The notes beneath the pieces are model-generated. The model searched no databases, was not told the origin of the DNA, and saw only the letters and a program-made list of their open reading frames with translations. From 13-2-20CM-68-14 sp036378475 (GTDB taxonomy: Bacteria > Actinomycetota > Thermoleophilia > Gaiellales > Gaiellaceae), in assembly GCA_036378475.1 (NCBI GenBank), contig DASUWJ010000134.1, positions 1 to 16,094 of the forward strand: a stretch of DNA of 16,094 nucleotides. The letters are read 5' to 3'. The stretch's first letter is position 1. Each line of letters opens with the position of its first letter. This document shows positions 1 through 6,218 of the stretch, one piece after another. A program made the translations under genes and the position numbers.

Positions 1-281
1 GGAATGTTCTTCCTCGGCCCGATTGCCTTGGCCGCGCTCGCGGCCGCGATCACGGGGCTCGTGGGCGGCGGGGTCGTGCTGCAGCTGATCGTCTTCATCG
101 CCGGCTCGCTGGCATCGCTGCTTCTGCTGCGCCCGGTCGCACGCCGCCATCTCAGCATGCCGGTCCTTGCCCCGGACAGGCACGGCGGCGCTGGTCGGCC
201 AAAAAGCGCTCGTCCTGCAGCGCGTGGATCTCGAGGGCGGGCGGGTGCGGATCGGCGGCGAAGAGTGGTCCGCGCGTCCCT
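1..281 (+). pseudogene. NfeD-like membrane protein, 5' partial, frameshifted and 3' truncated
   Basis: NfeD-family proteins are small membrane proteins with a C-terminal OB-fold, encoded beside and thought to act with SPFH/stomatin proteins. Reading frame 1 from base 1 gives two hydrophobic segments (FFLGPIALAALAAAI, then LQLIVFIAGSLASLLLL) followed by RPVARRHL, typical of the short NfeD type. The usual first membrane segment lies outside the window. The OB-fold part (RTGTAALVGQKALVL, then GGRVRIGGEEWSAR) is in frame 2. Removing one C from the CCCC run at 170-173 joins the two parts as LARTGTAALVG. The last 25-30 residues expected after the GEEWSAR motif are absent, and SPFH sequence begins instead. 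Family identity is fairly secure. Whether the lesions are real or consensus errors cannot be told from sequence alone. Confidence 0.72.
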
Positions 282-1043
282 TCTTCGCTGAACGCGGGAC
301 TCGCGATCGTGGTGCCGTTCGTCGATCGGATCCGGGAGATGATCGACCTGCGCGAGCAGGTCGTTTCCTTCGCCCCGCAGCCCGTGATCGCCGAGGACAA
401 CCTCGTCGTCAGCATCGACACGGTCATCTACTTCCAGGTCACGGAGCCGAAAGCGGCCATCTACGAGGTCGCGAACTACATCCAGGCGATCGAGCAGTTG
501 ACCGTGACCACCCTGCGGAACGTGATCGGAGGCCTCGATCTCGAGCAGACGCTCACCTCGCGCGACCAGATCAATGCTCAGCTCCGGGGCGTCCTTGACG
601 ACGCCACCGGCAAGTGTGGTATCCGGGTCAACCGCGTCGAGCTGAAGGCGATCGATCCGCCGGCGTCGGTCCAGGAATCGATGGAGAAGCAGATGCGGGC
701 CGACCGCGACAAGCGCGCGGCGATCCTGACCGCGGAGGGAGTCAAGCAGTCGCAGATTCTCGAGGCGGAGGGCGAGAAGCAGGGCGCAATCCTGCGCGCC
801 GAGGGCCAGCGTCAGGCGATGGTGCTCGAGGCCGAGGGCCAGGCCAAGGTGATCGGGGCGGTCTTCCAGGCGATCCATGACGGCAAGCCGGACCGCCAGC
901 TTCTGGCCTACCAGTACGTGCAGGCCCTGCCGCAGATCGCCCAGGACGAGGCGAACAAGGTCTGGATCATCCCCAGCGAGTTCGCCCAGGCTCTCGGCGA
1001 GCTGAGCGACGCCCTCGGCGGCCGGGGCGCGCGCGACACGTAG
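282..1043 (+). pseudogene. SPFH/stomatin (slipin-like) protein lacking its N-terminal membrane anchor
   Basis: SPFH (band 7) proteins oligomerise on the inner face of the membrane and organise membrane domains, often with an NfeD partner. Similarity starts in frame at about 285 (LNAGLAIVVPFVDR) and runs through REMIDLREQVVSF, the SIDTVIYFQV strand and RNVIGGLDLEQTLTSRDQIN. It continues into an Ala/Glu-rich coiled coil with repeated AEG(x)KQ units (about 725-850) and the LLAYQYVQALPQ / KVWIIPSEF tail. The N-terminal transmembrane helix and the first 35-45 residues of the family are missing, because the sequence joins directly to the nfeD remnant. The first usable start is GTG at 309, which would give a soluble 244-residue protein without an anchor. 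The normally conserved Trp of the GKWGIRV motif is Cys (TGT, 616-618). The tail is otherwise intact, so the damage looks recent or artefactual. Confidence 0.75.
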
Positions 1044-1050
1044 GCAAGAG

Positions 1051-1080
1051 TTGCCTGCAAATAGCGGCCCTCTCTACACT
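1051..1080 (+). promoter_or_regulatory. Probable sigma-A-type promoter
   Basis: TTGCCT (1051-1056) and TACACT (1075-1080) are separated by 18 bases, close to the housekeeping consensus. The predicted start point is about 1087, just before GTG at 1090, so it would produce an almost leaderless transcript. It lies between the SPFH stop and the TetR-like fragment and is the only promoter seen for the MFS gene. Confidence 0.5.
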
Positions 1081-1089
1081 CAGGCGGCG

Positions 1090-1167
1090 GTGGTGGAGGG
1101 CTCGACGGTGACGGAGCGGCGGCGCCAGATCCTGCGGACAGCGACGCGCGCCTGCGCGCCGGCCTGA
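1090..1167 (+). pseudogene. Truncated TetR-family regulator N-terminus (25 codons)
   Basis: A 25-codon frame starts at GTG 1090 right behind the -10 box. It contains TERRRQILRTATRA, the pattern that opens helix 1 of TetR-family repressors (T/R-R-x-x-I-L-x-A-A-x-x-x-F-A). Where the family continues with FAERGY and the helix-turn-helix, this frame reads CAPA and stops at TGA 1165-1167. The stop overlaps the MFS start as TGATG. It is most simply a regulator whose remainder has been deleted, leaving a short coupled leader ahead of the transporter. The match is short, so a chance resemblance in a 25-codon leader peptide is possible. Confidence 0.4.
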
Positions 1168-2438
1168 TGGCGACCCGCACCGCCCCGCGCGAGCTGGGCC
1201 CGCTCGCGCCGGCTTCGCGCCGGCTCTTTTGGACGCTCGGTCTGGGAGCCTTCGGGCTCGCCTACTCGATCACGACGATCTCGGTCGCGCTGCCGCCGCT
1301 CCTGCACACGTTCACGAACTCGGGCTCGCTGATCGGGCTCGTGATCGGCGCCGAGGGGCTGTTTGCGCTCGCGCTCTCGCCGATCGTGGGGCCCTGGAGC
1401 GACGCCTTCCACACCCCGCTTGGCCGCCGCCGCCCCTTCATGCTCGCGGCGCTCGGCCCGATCGCCTTCTGCCTCGTCCTGATCCCGTTCATGCCCAACT
1501 TCTGGACCGCGACGCTGCTCGTGCTTGCCTTCTACTTCGCCTACTACCTCTATGAGCCGCCCTATCGGGGCCTCTATCCCGACTTGCTGCCGAGTGAGGC
1601 CTACGGCCGCGCCCAGGGGACGCAGCACGTGCTGCGCGGGCTCGCCCTCGGAATCGCGCTCGTCGGCGGGAACTTCCTGCTCAAGCTGTGGCTGCCGGCG
1701 CCGTTTCTGACCGCCGCGCTCGTCACCACGGCGGCCTGCGGGCTCGTGATCCTGCTCGTGCGCGAGGACGGCGGGCACGGTCGCGTCTTCGAGGGCTTCT
1801 GGGCCTACATCAAGCGAAGCTGGTCGATCTTCTGGGAGGAGGGCGACGTCCGGCGTTTCCTGCTCGCCAACTCGGCCTGGGAGGGGACGTTCGCCGCTGC
1901 CCGGAGCTTCGTCGTCCTCTACGTGATCGATGGCCTGCACCAGTCGAAGACCGTCTCGGGCGAGATCCTCGCGGCCGTCGCGGCCGGCTACGTGCTCGCG
2001 GCCCTGTTCGCCGGCCGGCTCGGGGACCGCTTCGGGCTCGCCCGCGTGATCTTCTTCGCCTCGTTCATCTACGCCTGCGGCTTTCTCGTCGCCGGTCTCG
2101 CACACACCTGGCACAGCTGGTACCTCGGTTTCATCGTGCCGGTGTCGGTCGCGGGGGGCACGGTGATGACGCTTGCCTGGGGACTGCTCTACAAGCTCGT
2201 GCCGATGCCGCACCGGGGGGCGATCGCCGGCCTCGCGACGACGACGAAAGGGATCGGCCTGCTGCTCGGTGCTCCGATCGCCGGCCTCGCGATCGACCTC
2301 GCAAGGCCCTATCTTCGCTCGAGCGAGGGCTACCAGATCCTGTGGCCGATCTGCGGCGTACCGATCCTCGCCGCGATCCCGCTCCTCGTACGCCTGATCA
2401 AGGTCGAGGCCGCGCTCGGCGGCTCTGCTCCGGCCTGA
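1167..2438 (+). CDS. MFS transporter, SLC45/GPH sugar-transporter-like
   Basis: This is a 423-residue integral membrane protein with about 12 hydrophobic segments. The loop between helices 2 and 3 reads GPWSDAFHTPLGRRRPFML, the form of MFS motif A found in SLC45/sucrose-type and GPH carriers. A second, weaker copy (FAGRLGDRFGLARV) sits in the matching loop of the C-terminal half. Substrate is unknown; a sugar or glycoside with cation symport is the family expectation, not something the sequence proves. The ATG at 1167 overlaps the stop of the TetR-like fragment (TGATG), so translation may be coupled to it. The next gene is convergent, and I see no convincing terminator in the gap. Confidence 0.85.
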   Translation: MATRTAPRELGPLAPASRRLFWTLGLGAFGLAYSITTISVALPPLLHTFTNSGSLIGLVIGAEGLFALALSPIVGPWSDAFHTPLGRRRPFMLAALGPIAFCLVLIPFMPNFWTATLLVLAFYFAYYLYEPPYRGLYPDLLPSEAYGRAQGTQHVLRGLALGIALVGGNFLLKLWLPAPFLTAALVTTAACGLVILLVREDGGHGRVFEGFWAYIKRSWSIFWEEGDVRRFLLANSAWEGTFAAARSFVVLYVIDGLHQSKTVSGEILAAVAAGYVLAALFAGRLGDRFGLARVIFFASFIYACGFLVAGLAHTWHSWYLGFIVPVSVAGGTVMTLAWGLLYKLVPMPHRGAIAGLATTTKGIGLLLGAPIAGLAIDLARPYLRSSEGYQILWPICGVPILAAIPLLVRLIKVEAALGGSAPA

Positions 2439-2602
2439 GCTCGCGGCCTGGCAGGAAGGAGCAGGCCCCGGTTCGCGGCCGGCTACGGGTGTCCGTCAGG
2501 GATCATCCGGGCGGCGCGTGCGTGAACGGGAGCCGCGCGAGGCGGAGTGCTCCGGCTCGAAGTGGGGCGGGCCGGCGCGAAGAACGTCCGCGAGGGTTGC
2601 CA
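2439..2602. other. Gap between convergent MFS and acyl-CoA dehydrogenase genes
   Basis: About 164 bases of G+C-rich sequence. It has no clear hairpin with a U tract. The only frame of note is on the minus strand: 35 codons from 2603 down to 2496, beginning MATLADVLRAGPPHFEPE. It starts in a TGATG overlap with the stop of the acyl-CoA dehydrogenase gene. I do not recognise it. Its first half looks protein-like and its second half is low-complexity Arg/Ser, so it may be a truncated gene or nothing. Confidence 0.3.
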
Positions 2603-3841
2603 TCAGGCGCCGGTCGGGACGGGGCCTCGGTGGACTCCCGCGAGCGCCGGTGCCCAGGAGCAGAGCGGCGAGACATCCCCGTCGCGGCCATTGAGCGGCC
2701 GGAAGCCGAGCGCGTGCTCGGCCTGCATCAGCTTGTGGATCTGGGTCGTGCCCTCGTAGATGATCGGCGCGCGCGCGTTCCTGAAGTAGCGCTCGATTCC
2801 GTACTCCGCCGAGTAGCCGTAAGCGCCGTGCACCTGGATCGCGAGGTGGGCGGCCCGGAAGGCCGATTCGGTCGCATGCCACTTGGCCAGTGAGGTCTCG
2901 CGCGTGTTTCGCCGGCCCTCGTTCTTCATCCAGGCCGCCTGCATCACGAGCAGTTTGGAGGTCTCGTAGCCGAGCACCATCTCGGCGATCATGTCCTGGA
3001 CGAACTGGTACCTGCCGATCGGCTGCCCGAAGGTCTCGCGCTCCCGGGCGTACTCGACCGAGCGCTCGAGACAGGCGCGGATCACGCCGCAGGCGCCGGC
3101 CGCGACCGTGAAGCGCCCCTGGTCGAGCCCGTACATGGCGATCTCGAAGCCCTGGCCTTCGTCGCCGACCAGGTTCTCGGCGGGTACCTCCACGTTCTGG
3201 AAGAAGAGCTCACCGGTCGAGCCGGCCCAGACGCCGAGCTTGTGCTCGGTCTCGGCGCTCGTGAAGCCCGGCATGCCTCGCTCGAGCACGAAGGCGGAAA
3301 TCCCCTTGTGCTTCGCCGCCGGATCCGTCTTCGCAAAGACGAGCGCGTGGTCGGCGACCGTCGCGTAGGAGATCCAGTTCTTCGAGCCGTTCAGGATGTA
3401 GGCGTCGCCCTCACGCCTGGCGGTCGTCTTCATCGACGCCACGTCGGAGCCAGCGGCCGGCTCGGTCAGCCCGAAGCAGGCGAGCTTCTCGCCGCGCGCC
3501 TGCGGTACTAGCCAGCGCTGCTTCTGCTCCTCCGTCCCGTAGCGAAGCAGCGAGAGCGAGTTGAGCCCCACGTGCACGGAGATCAGCGTCCGAAAGGCCG
3601 CCTCACCGCGCTCGATCTCCTCGCAGGAAAGCGCCTCGGCAACGAAGTCGAGCCCCGCCCCCCCGTACTCCTCCGGAACGACGATCCCGAGCAGACCGAG
3701 CTCGGCCATCCCCTCGATCACCGAGCGGTCGAGCTTGTGGGCGATGTCGTTGTCGATCGCGTTCGGGAGCACGCGGTCGTCCACGAACGTCCTTACCGTG
3801 TCCTGGATGAGCCGCTGCTCGTCGCTCAGGTCGAAGTCCAT
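2603..3841 (-). CDS. Acyl-CoA dehydrogenase
   Basis: A 412-residue FAD-dependent acyl-CoA dehydrogenase that would form the 2,3-double bond in an acyl-CoA during fatty acid or branched-chain amino acid breakdown, passing electrons to ETF. It opens with the family start MDFDLSDEQRLIQDTVR, which fixes the ATG at 3841. The flavin/substrate motif CFGLTEPAAGSDVASMKTT and GSKNWIS follow, then the GQPIGRYQFVQDMIAEM helix. Near the C-terminus IYEGTTQIH carries the expected catalytic base Glu363. Family members usually end soon after the ALGFR motif (residue 381 here). This one runs 31 more residues with no family resemblance, which may come from a changed stop. The start codon overlaps that of the divergent O-antigen-ligase gene (CATG). 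Substrate chain length cannot be assigned. Confidence 0.92.
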   Translation of the reverse strand: MDFDLSDEQRLIQDTVRTFVDDRVLPNAIDNDIAHKLDRSVIEGMAELGLLGIVVPEEYGGAGLDFVAEALSCEEIERGEAAFRTLISVHVGLNSLSLLRYGTEEQKQRWLVPQARGEKLACFGLTEPAAGSDVASMKTTARREGDAYILNGSKNWISYATVADHALVFAKTDPAAKHKGISAFVLERGMPGFTSAETEHKLGVWAGSTGELFFQNVEVPAENLVGDEGQGFEIAMYGLDQGRFTVAAGACGVIRACLERSVEYARERETFGQPIGRYQFVQDMIAEMVLGYETSKLLVMQAAWMKNEGRRNTRETSLAKWHATESAFRAAHLAIQVHGAYGYSAEYGIERYFRNARAPIIYEGTTQIHKLMQAEHALGFRPLNGRDGDVSPLCSWAPALAGVHRGPVPTGA

Positions 3842-5468
3842 GGAGCAAGTCTACGGCCGCGCTCGCCGGCTCGGCCCGCTGTTGCTGCCGCTCCTGCTCG
3901 TCGGCGGTGTCGCCCTCGACAACGGCGGCTACGACCCGACGACCTGGGGCTGGAGCACGCTGCTGCCGCTCGTCATCTTGGGCGCCGCGCTGCTGCGGGG
4001 CGAGGCCCGCCTGCCCGGTCCCTACGGCGTCGCCTTTCTCGGCTTGTTCGGGGCGTTCACGGCCTGGACGTTCGCGTCTGTTGCCTGGTCCGAGGACGTC
4101 GCCCAGTCCGTGCTCGAGGGGGAGCGCCTGCTCCTGTACGCCGCAGCCGGCGCGGCCTTCCTGCTCGTCGGGCGCAAGCATGCGGAGCGGTTCCTCGTCG
4201 GCATCCTGGCCGCGATCACGCTCGCATGTGGCTGGGCTCTCTGCCTGCGCGCCTTCGGCGGGCCTGGCTCCTACGATGTCGTCTCGGCTTCGCTGGGAGC
4301 CACTCGCCGCCTGGCGGCCCCGCTCGGCTACTCAAACGGTCTCGGCGTCTTCGCGGCGATCGGGATCGTGCTCGCGGTGGGGATCGCGGCCCGGCGGCGC
4401 AGCGTGGCCGCCGCGGCGCCCGTGCTCGTCCTGGTGCCGGTCCTGTACTTCACCTACAGCCGCGGCGCCTGGCTCGCGCTCGGCGCCGGCCTGCTGGCGG
4501 CCGGCCTGCTGCTGCGTCCTTCCGTCCCGCGTCCGGTCGCGATCGGACTGGGGAGCGCCCTCGCGCTTGCCCTCGTCTCCGTTTTGGTCTGGGTCGGCGG
4601 CCCGCTCGGCGCGCTACGCAAGTTCTCGGGCGCCGGTCCCGCGGTGAAAGCCAACCAAAGCAGCCGGCTCCTGAGCCTCTCCGGCAGCAGCCGTGCCCAG
4701 TACTGGCACGTGGCCTGGCGCGAGTATGCCGCGGAGCCCTGGCTTGGCTCGGGAGCGGGCAGCTTTCAACGTCGCTGGCTTCGCCTCCGGCCCGCCGCGC
4801 TGCCGGTGCTCGATGCCCACAGTCTGTACCTCGAGACCCTCGCCGAGGTCGGACCGATCGGCCTGCTGCTCCTCGTGGCGCTGCTCTCCTCGCCGCTTCT
4901 GGCCGCCTTTCGCAGCGCGGCGCCCGCGCGCGCCGCGCCGGCCTTTGGCGGCTACGTCGCTTTCCTCGTGCACGCGGCGCAAGACTGGGACTGGGAGCTG
5001 CCGGCGGTCACGCTCGCCGGGCTTGGCTGCGCGGCCGTTTTGCTCCTGCACGCCGAGCGTCGGGAGAGGGCGGCGCCCTCGCCCCGGCGCCGTGCGCTCG
5101 CCCTCGCCGCGGTGCTCGCGCTCGCGCTCGCTGCGCTCGGGGCGCTGGCGGGCAACGAAGCGCTCGCGAGCGCCTCGGCGGCGCTCGACCGCGACGAGCC
5201 TGGCCCCGCCTCGAGCGCGGCGCGCTGGGCGGAACGTCTCGTGCCTTGGTCGCCCGAGCCCCTGCGGCTCCACGGCGAGGCGGAGCTCTCGCTGGGCGAG
5301 GTCGGGGCCGCCCAGCACGATTTCCGGCGCGCGCTCGCAGTCGATCCCGCCGATTGGGAATCCTGGGCCGACCTGGCGCTCGTCAGCCAGGGCACGGCCC
5401 GCCGATCGGCGCTTGGCCGGGCGCGCCGCCTGAACCCGCGGGAGCAGATTCCATCGGTCGGGGGTTGA
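3840..5468 (+). CDS. O-antigen ligase/polymerase-like membrane protein with C-terminal helical repeats
   Basis: A 542-residue protein of the Wzy/WaaL (O-antigen ligase) type, which transfers or polymerises lipid-linked glycans at the outer face of the membrane. It has about 10-12 hydrophobic segments. The family signature appears as YSRGAWLALGAG, then a large extracytoplasmic loop (AWREYAAEPWLGSGAGSF) and AHSLYLETLAEVGPIGLLLL. In a monoderm the product would more likely be a capsule, teichoic-type polymer or glycoprotein glycan than LPS. After the last membrane segment, roughly residues 440-542 form TPR-like helices (ALDRDEPG, LHGEAELSLGEVGAAQHDF, RALAVDPADWESWADLAL). The start is the first ATG before the hydrophobic region. 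It shares bases with the ATG of the divergent dehydrogenase, so the promoter must lie inside that gene. An in-frame ATG lies a little upstream as an alternative. Confidence 0.8.
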   Translation: MEQVYGRARRLGPLLLPLLLVGGVALDNGGYDPTTWGWSTLLPLVILGAALLRGEARLPGPYGVAFLGLFGAFTAWTFASVAWSEDVAQSVLEGERLLLYAAAGAAFLLVGRKHAERFLVGILAAITLACGWALCLRAFGGPGSYDVVSASLGATRRLAAPLGYSNGLGVFAAIGIVLAVGIAARRRSVAAAAPVLVLVPVLYFTYSRGAWLALGAGLLAAGLLLRPSVPRPVAIGLGSALALALVSVLVWVGGPLGALRKFSGAGPAVKANQSSRLLSLSGSSRAQYWHVAWREYAAEPWLGSGAGSFQRRWLRLRPAALPVLDAHSLYLETLAEVGPIGLLLLVALLSSPLLAAFRSAAPARAAPAFGGYVAFLVHAAQDWDWELPAVTLAGLGCAAVLLLHAERRERAAPSPRRRALALAAVLALALAALGALAGNEALASASAALDRDEPGPASSAARWAERLVPWSPEPLRLHGEAELSLGEVGAAQHDFRRALAVDPADWESWADLALVSQGTARRSALGRARRLNPREQIPSVGG

Positions 5469-5540
5469 GCAGTCCGCAAGAACTGTCGATGAGCGTCGTC
5501 TGCAGAACCACAAGTCGTTTCTCCGAGGAGGACCTACAAC
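5469..5540 (+). promoter_or_regulatory. Leader with strong ribosome binding site for the His/Lys-rich protein
   Basis: The 72-base gap ends in GAGGAGGA (5525-5532), a near-perfect Shine-Dalgarno sequence 8 bases before GTG 5541. This decides the start codon. Most neighbouring genes lack such a site, so this one seems built for efficient initiation. No convincing -10/-35 pair was found. Confidence 0.6.
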
Positions 5541-6146
5541 GTGAGAGTGATCTGGAATCAGCGACGCATTCGCCTCGGTTTCACGGGCGTTGCGACGCTC
5601 GTCACCGCCGCGGCGCTGGCCTCCGCCGGCTTCGCGGGGCTGCGCGCGCTCAATCTCGGCTCCGCGGCCGCCCACCAGTATCCGGGCAAGAAAGTGACGC
5701 TCTGCCACCGAACGCACTCGAAGAAGCATCCGTGGGTCAAGATCCGGGTGTCCACGCACGCGCTCAAGGCCCACCTGCGACACGGCGACTTCGTTGTCGA
5801 CTCGGCACATCCGTGCCCGCCTGTCGGCGGAGCCGCGGCTAGCGGCACGAAGCACAAGCACGGCTCGCGCCACCACAAGGGGCATCAGGAGCACGGCCGA
5901 GCCGCCGGCAAGCACGGCACTGGCGCTCCGAACGAGCACGCCAACCAGCAGCATGTCGCCGGCAAGCACGGCGCTGGCGCTCCGAACGAGCACGCCAACA
6001 AGCAGCACGCCGCCGGCAAGCACGGCGCTGGCGCTCCCAATGGGCACGCGAACAAGCAACACGGCGGCGGCGCCAAGCACGGCACCGGCGCTCCGAACGG
6101 GCATGCCGCCAATCAGCACGGCGGCGGCCCTAAGCACGGCAAGTAG
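5541..6146 (+). CDS. Secreted His/Lys-rich tandem-repeat protein
   Basis: A 201-residue predicted exported protein of unknown function. Residues 1-45 form a signal peptide or anchor: a basic start (NQRRIRLGF), then a hydrophobic Ala-rich run. Residues about 50-95 hold a small domain, KVTLCHRTHSKKHPW followed by VSTHALKAHLRHGDF, resembling a module seen in many secreted bacterial proteins as LCHxTGS...ALxAHLxHGD. Cys55 and Cys92 could form a disulfide. Residues about 103-120 are His/Lys-rich, and from 121 onward come four near-identical units of 18-19 residues (AGKHGAGAPNEHANKQH) plus a partial fifth. The tail has almost no hydrophobic residues, so it is probably disordered and cationic. Metal, polyanion or cell-wall binding are possible guesses. 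It ends before a strong hairpin, so it is probably transcribed alone. Confidence 0.75.
   Translation: MRVIWNQRRIRLGFTGVATLVTAAALASAGFAGLRALNLGSAAAHQYPGKKVTLCHRTHSKKHPWVKIRVSTHALKAHLRHGDFVVDSAHPCPPVGGAAASGTKHKHGSRHHKGHQEHGRAAGKHGTGAPNEHANQQHVAGKHGAGAPNEHANKQHAAGKHGAGAPNGHANKQHGGGAKHGTGAPNGHAANQHGGGPKHGK
5901..6119 (+). repeat. In-frame tandem repeat, four units of 54/54/54/57 bp
   Basis: Units start at 5901, 5955, 6009 and 6063. Each encodes a version of A-G-K-H-G-(T/A)-G-A-P-N-(E/G)-H-A-N-(K/Q)-Q-H. The core ggcaagcacggc(a/g)ctggcgct is nearly identical in the first three copies. The fourth copy has shifted Lys/Asn positions and one extra codon. A partial fifth unit (GGGPKHGK) follows to the stop. 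Confidence 0.9.
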
Positions 6147-6170
6147 CGTCAGCCGAAAACCCTCCGCCTT

Positions 6171-6198
6171 GCTGAGCCCCGGTTCGCCGGGGCTCAGC
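6171..6198 (+). terminator. Perfect 12-bp hairpin with UUCG loop, likely terminator
   Basis: GCTGAGCCCCGG (6171-6182), TTCG loop (6183-6186), CCGGGGCTCAGC (6187-6198). The stem is perfect and very G+C-rich. There is no U tract, as is common for actinobacterial hairpin terminators. It lies 24 bases after the stop of the repeat protein and just ahead of the promoter of the enolase-superfamily gene, so it should separate the two units. Confidence 0.7.
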
Positions 6199-6205
6199 GC
6201 GTCTG

Positions 6206-6211
6206 TAGGGT
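6206..6211 (+). promoter_or_regulatory. -10 box (TAGGGT) for a leaderless transcript
   Basis: TAGGGT at 6206-6211 is preceded by TG and followed after 7 bases by the ATG at 6219. The start point would then be at or next to the start codon. No Shine-Dalgarno sequence is present. The -35 region would fall in the terminator hairpin and is not recognisable. Confidence 0.4.
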
Positions 6212-6218
6212 CGCGGGG

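Noticed and set aside
1080..2213. Long open frame antisense to the MFS gene (377 codons)
   Set aside because: It is charged, low-complexity Arg/Glu/Asp-rich sequence mirroring the codon bias of the real gene, with no recognisable motif. This is typical of high-G+C shadow frames.
2439..2602. Search for a bidirectional terminator between convergent genes
   Set aside because: Only short imperfect GGCC/CCGG pairings are present; no stem of convincing length.
3572..5842. 756-codon plus-strand frame across the ligase gene and into the next gene
   Set aside because: Arg/Ala/Pro-rich shadow that crosses the boundary of two well-supported genes. It has no domain signature.
5901..6119. Tandem repeats considered as a CRISPR array
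   Set aside because: Units are contiguous, in frame, 54-57 bp, without unique spacers, and encode a regular peptide repeat.
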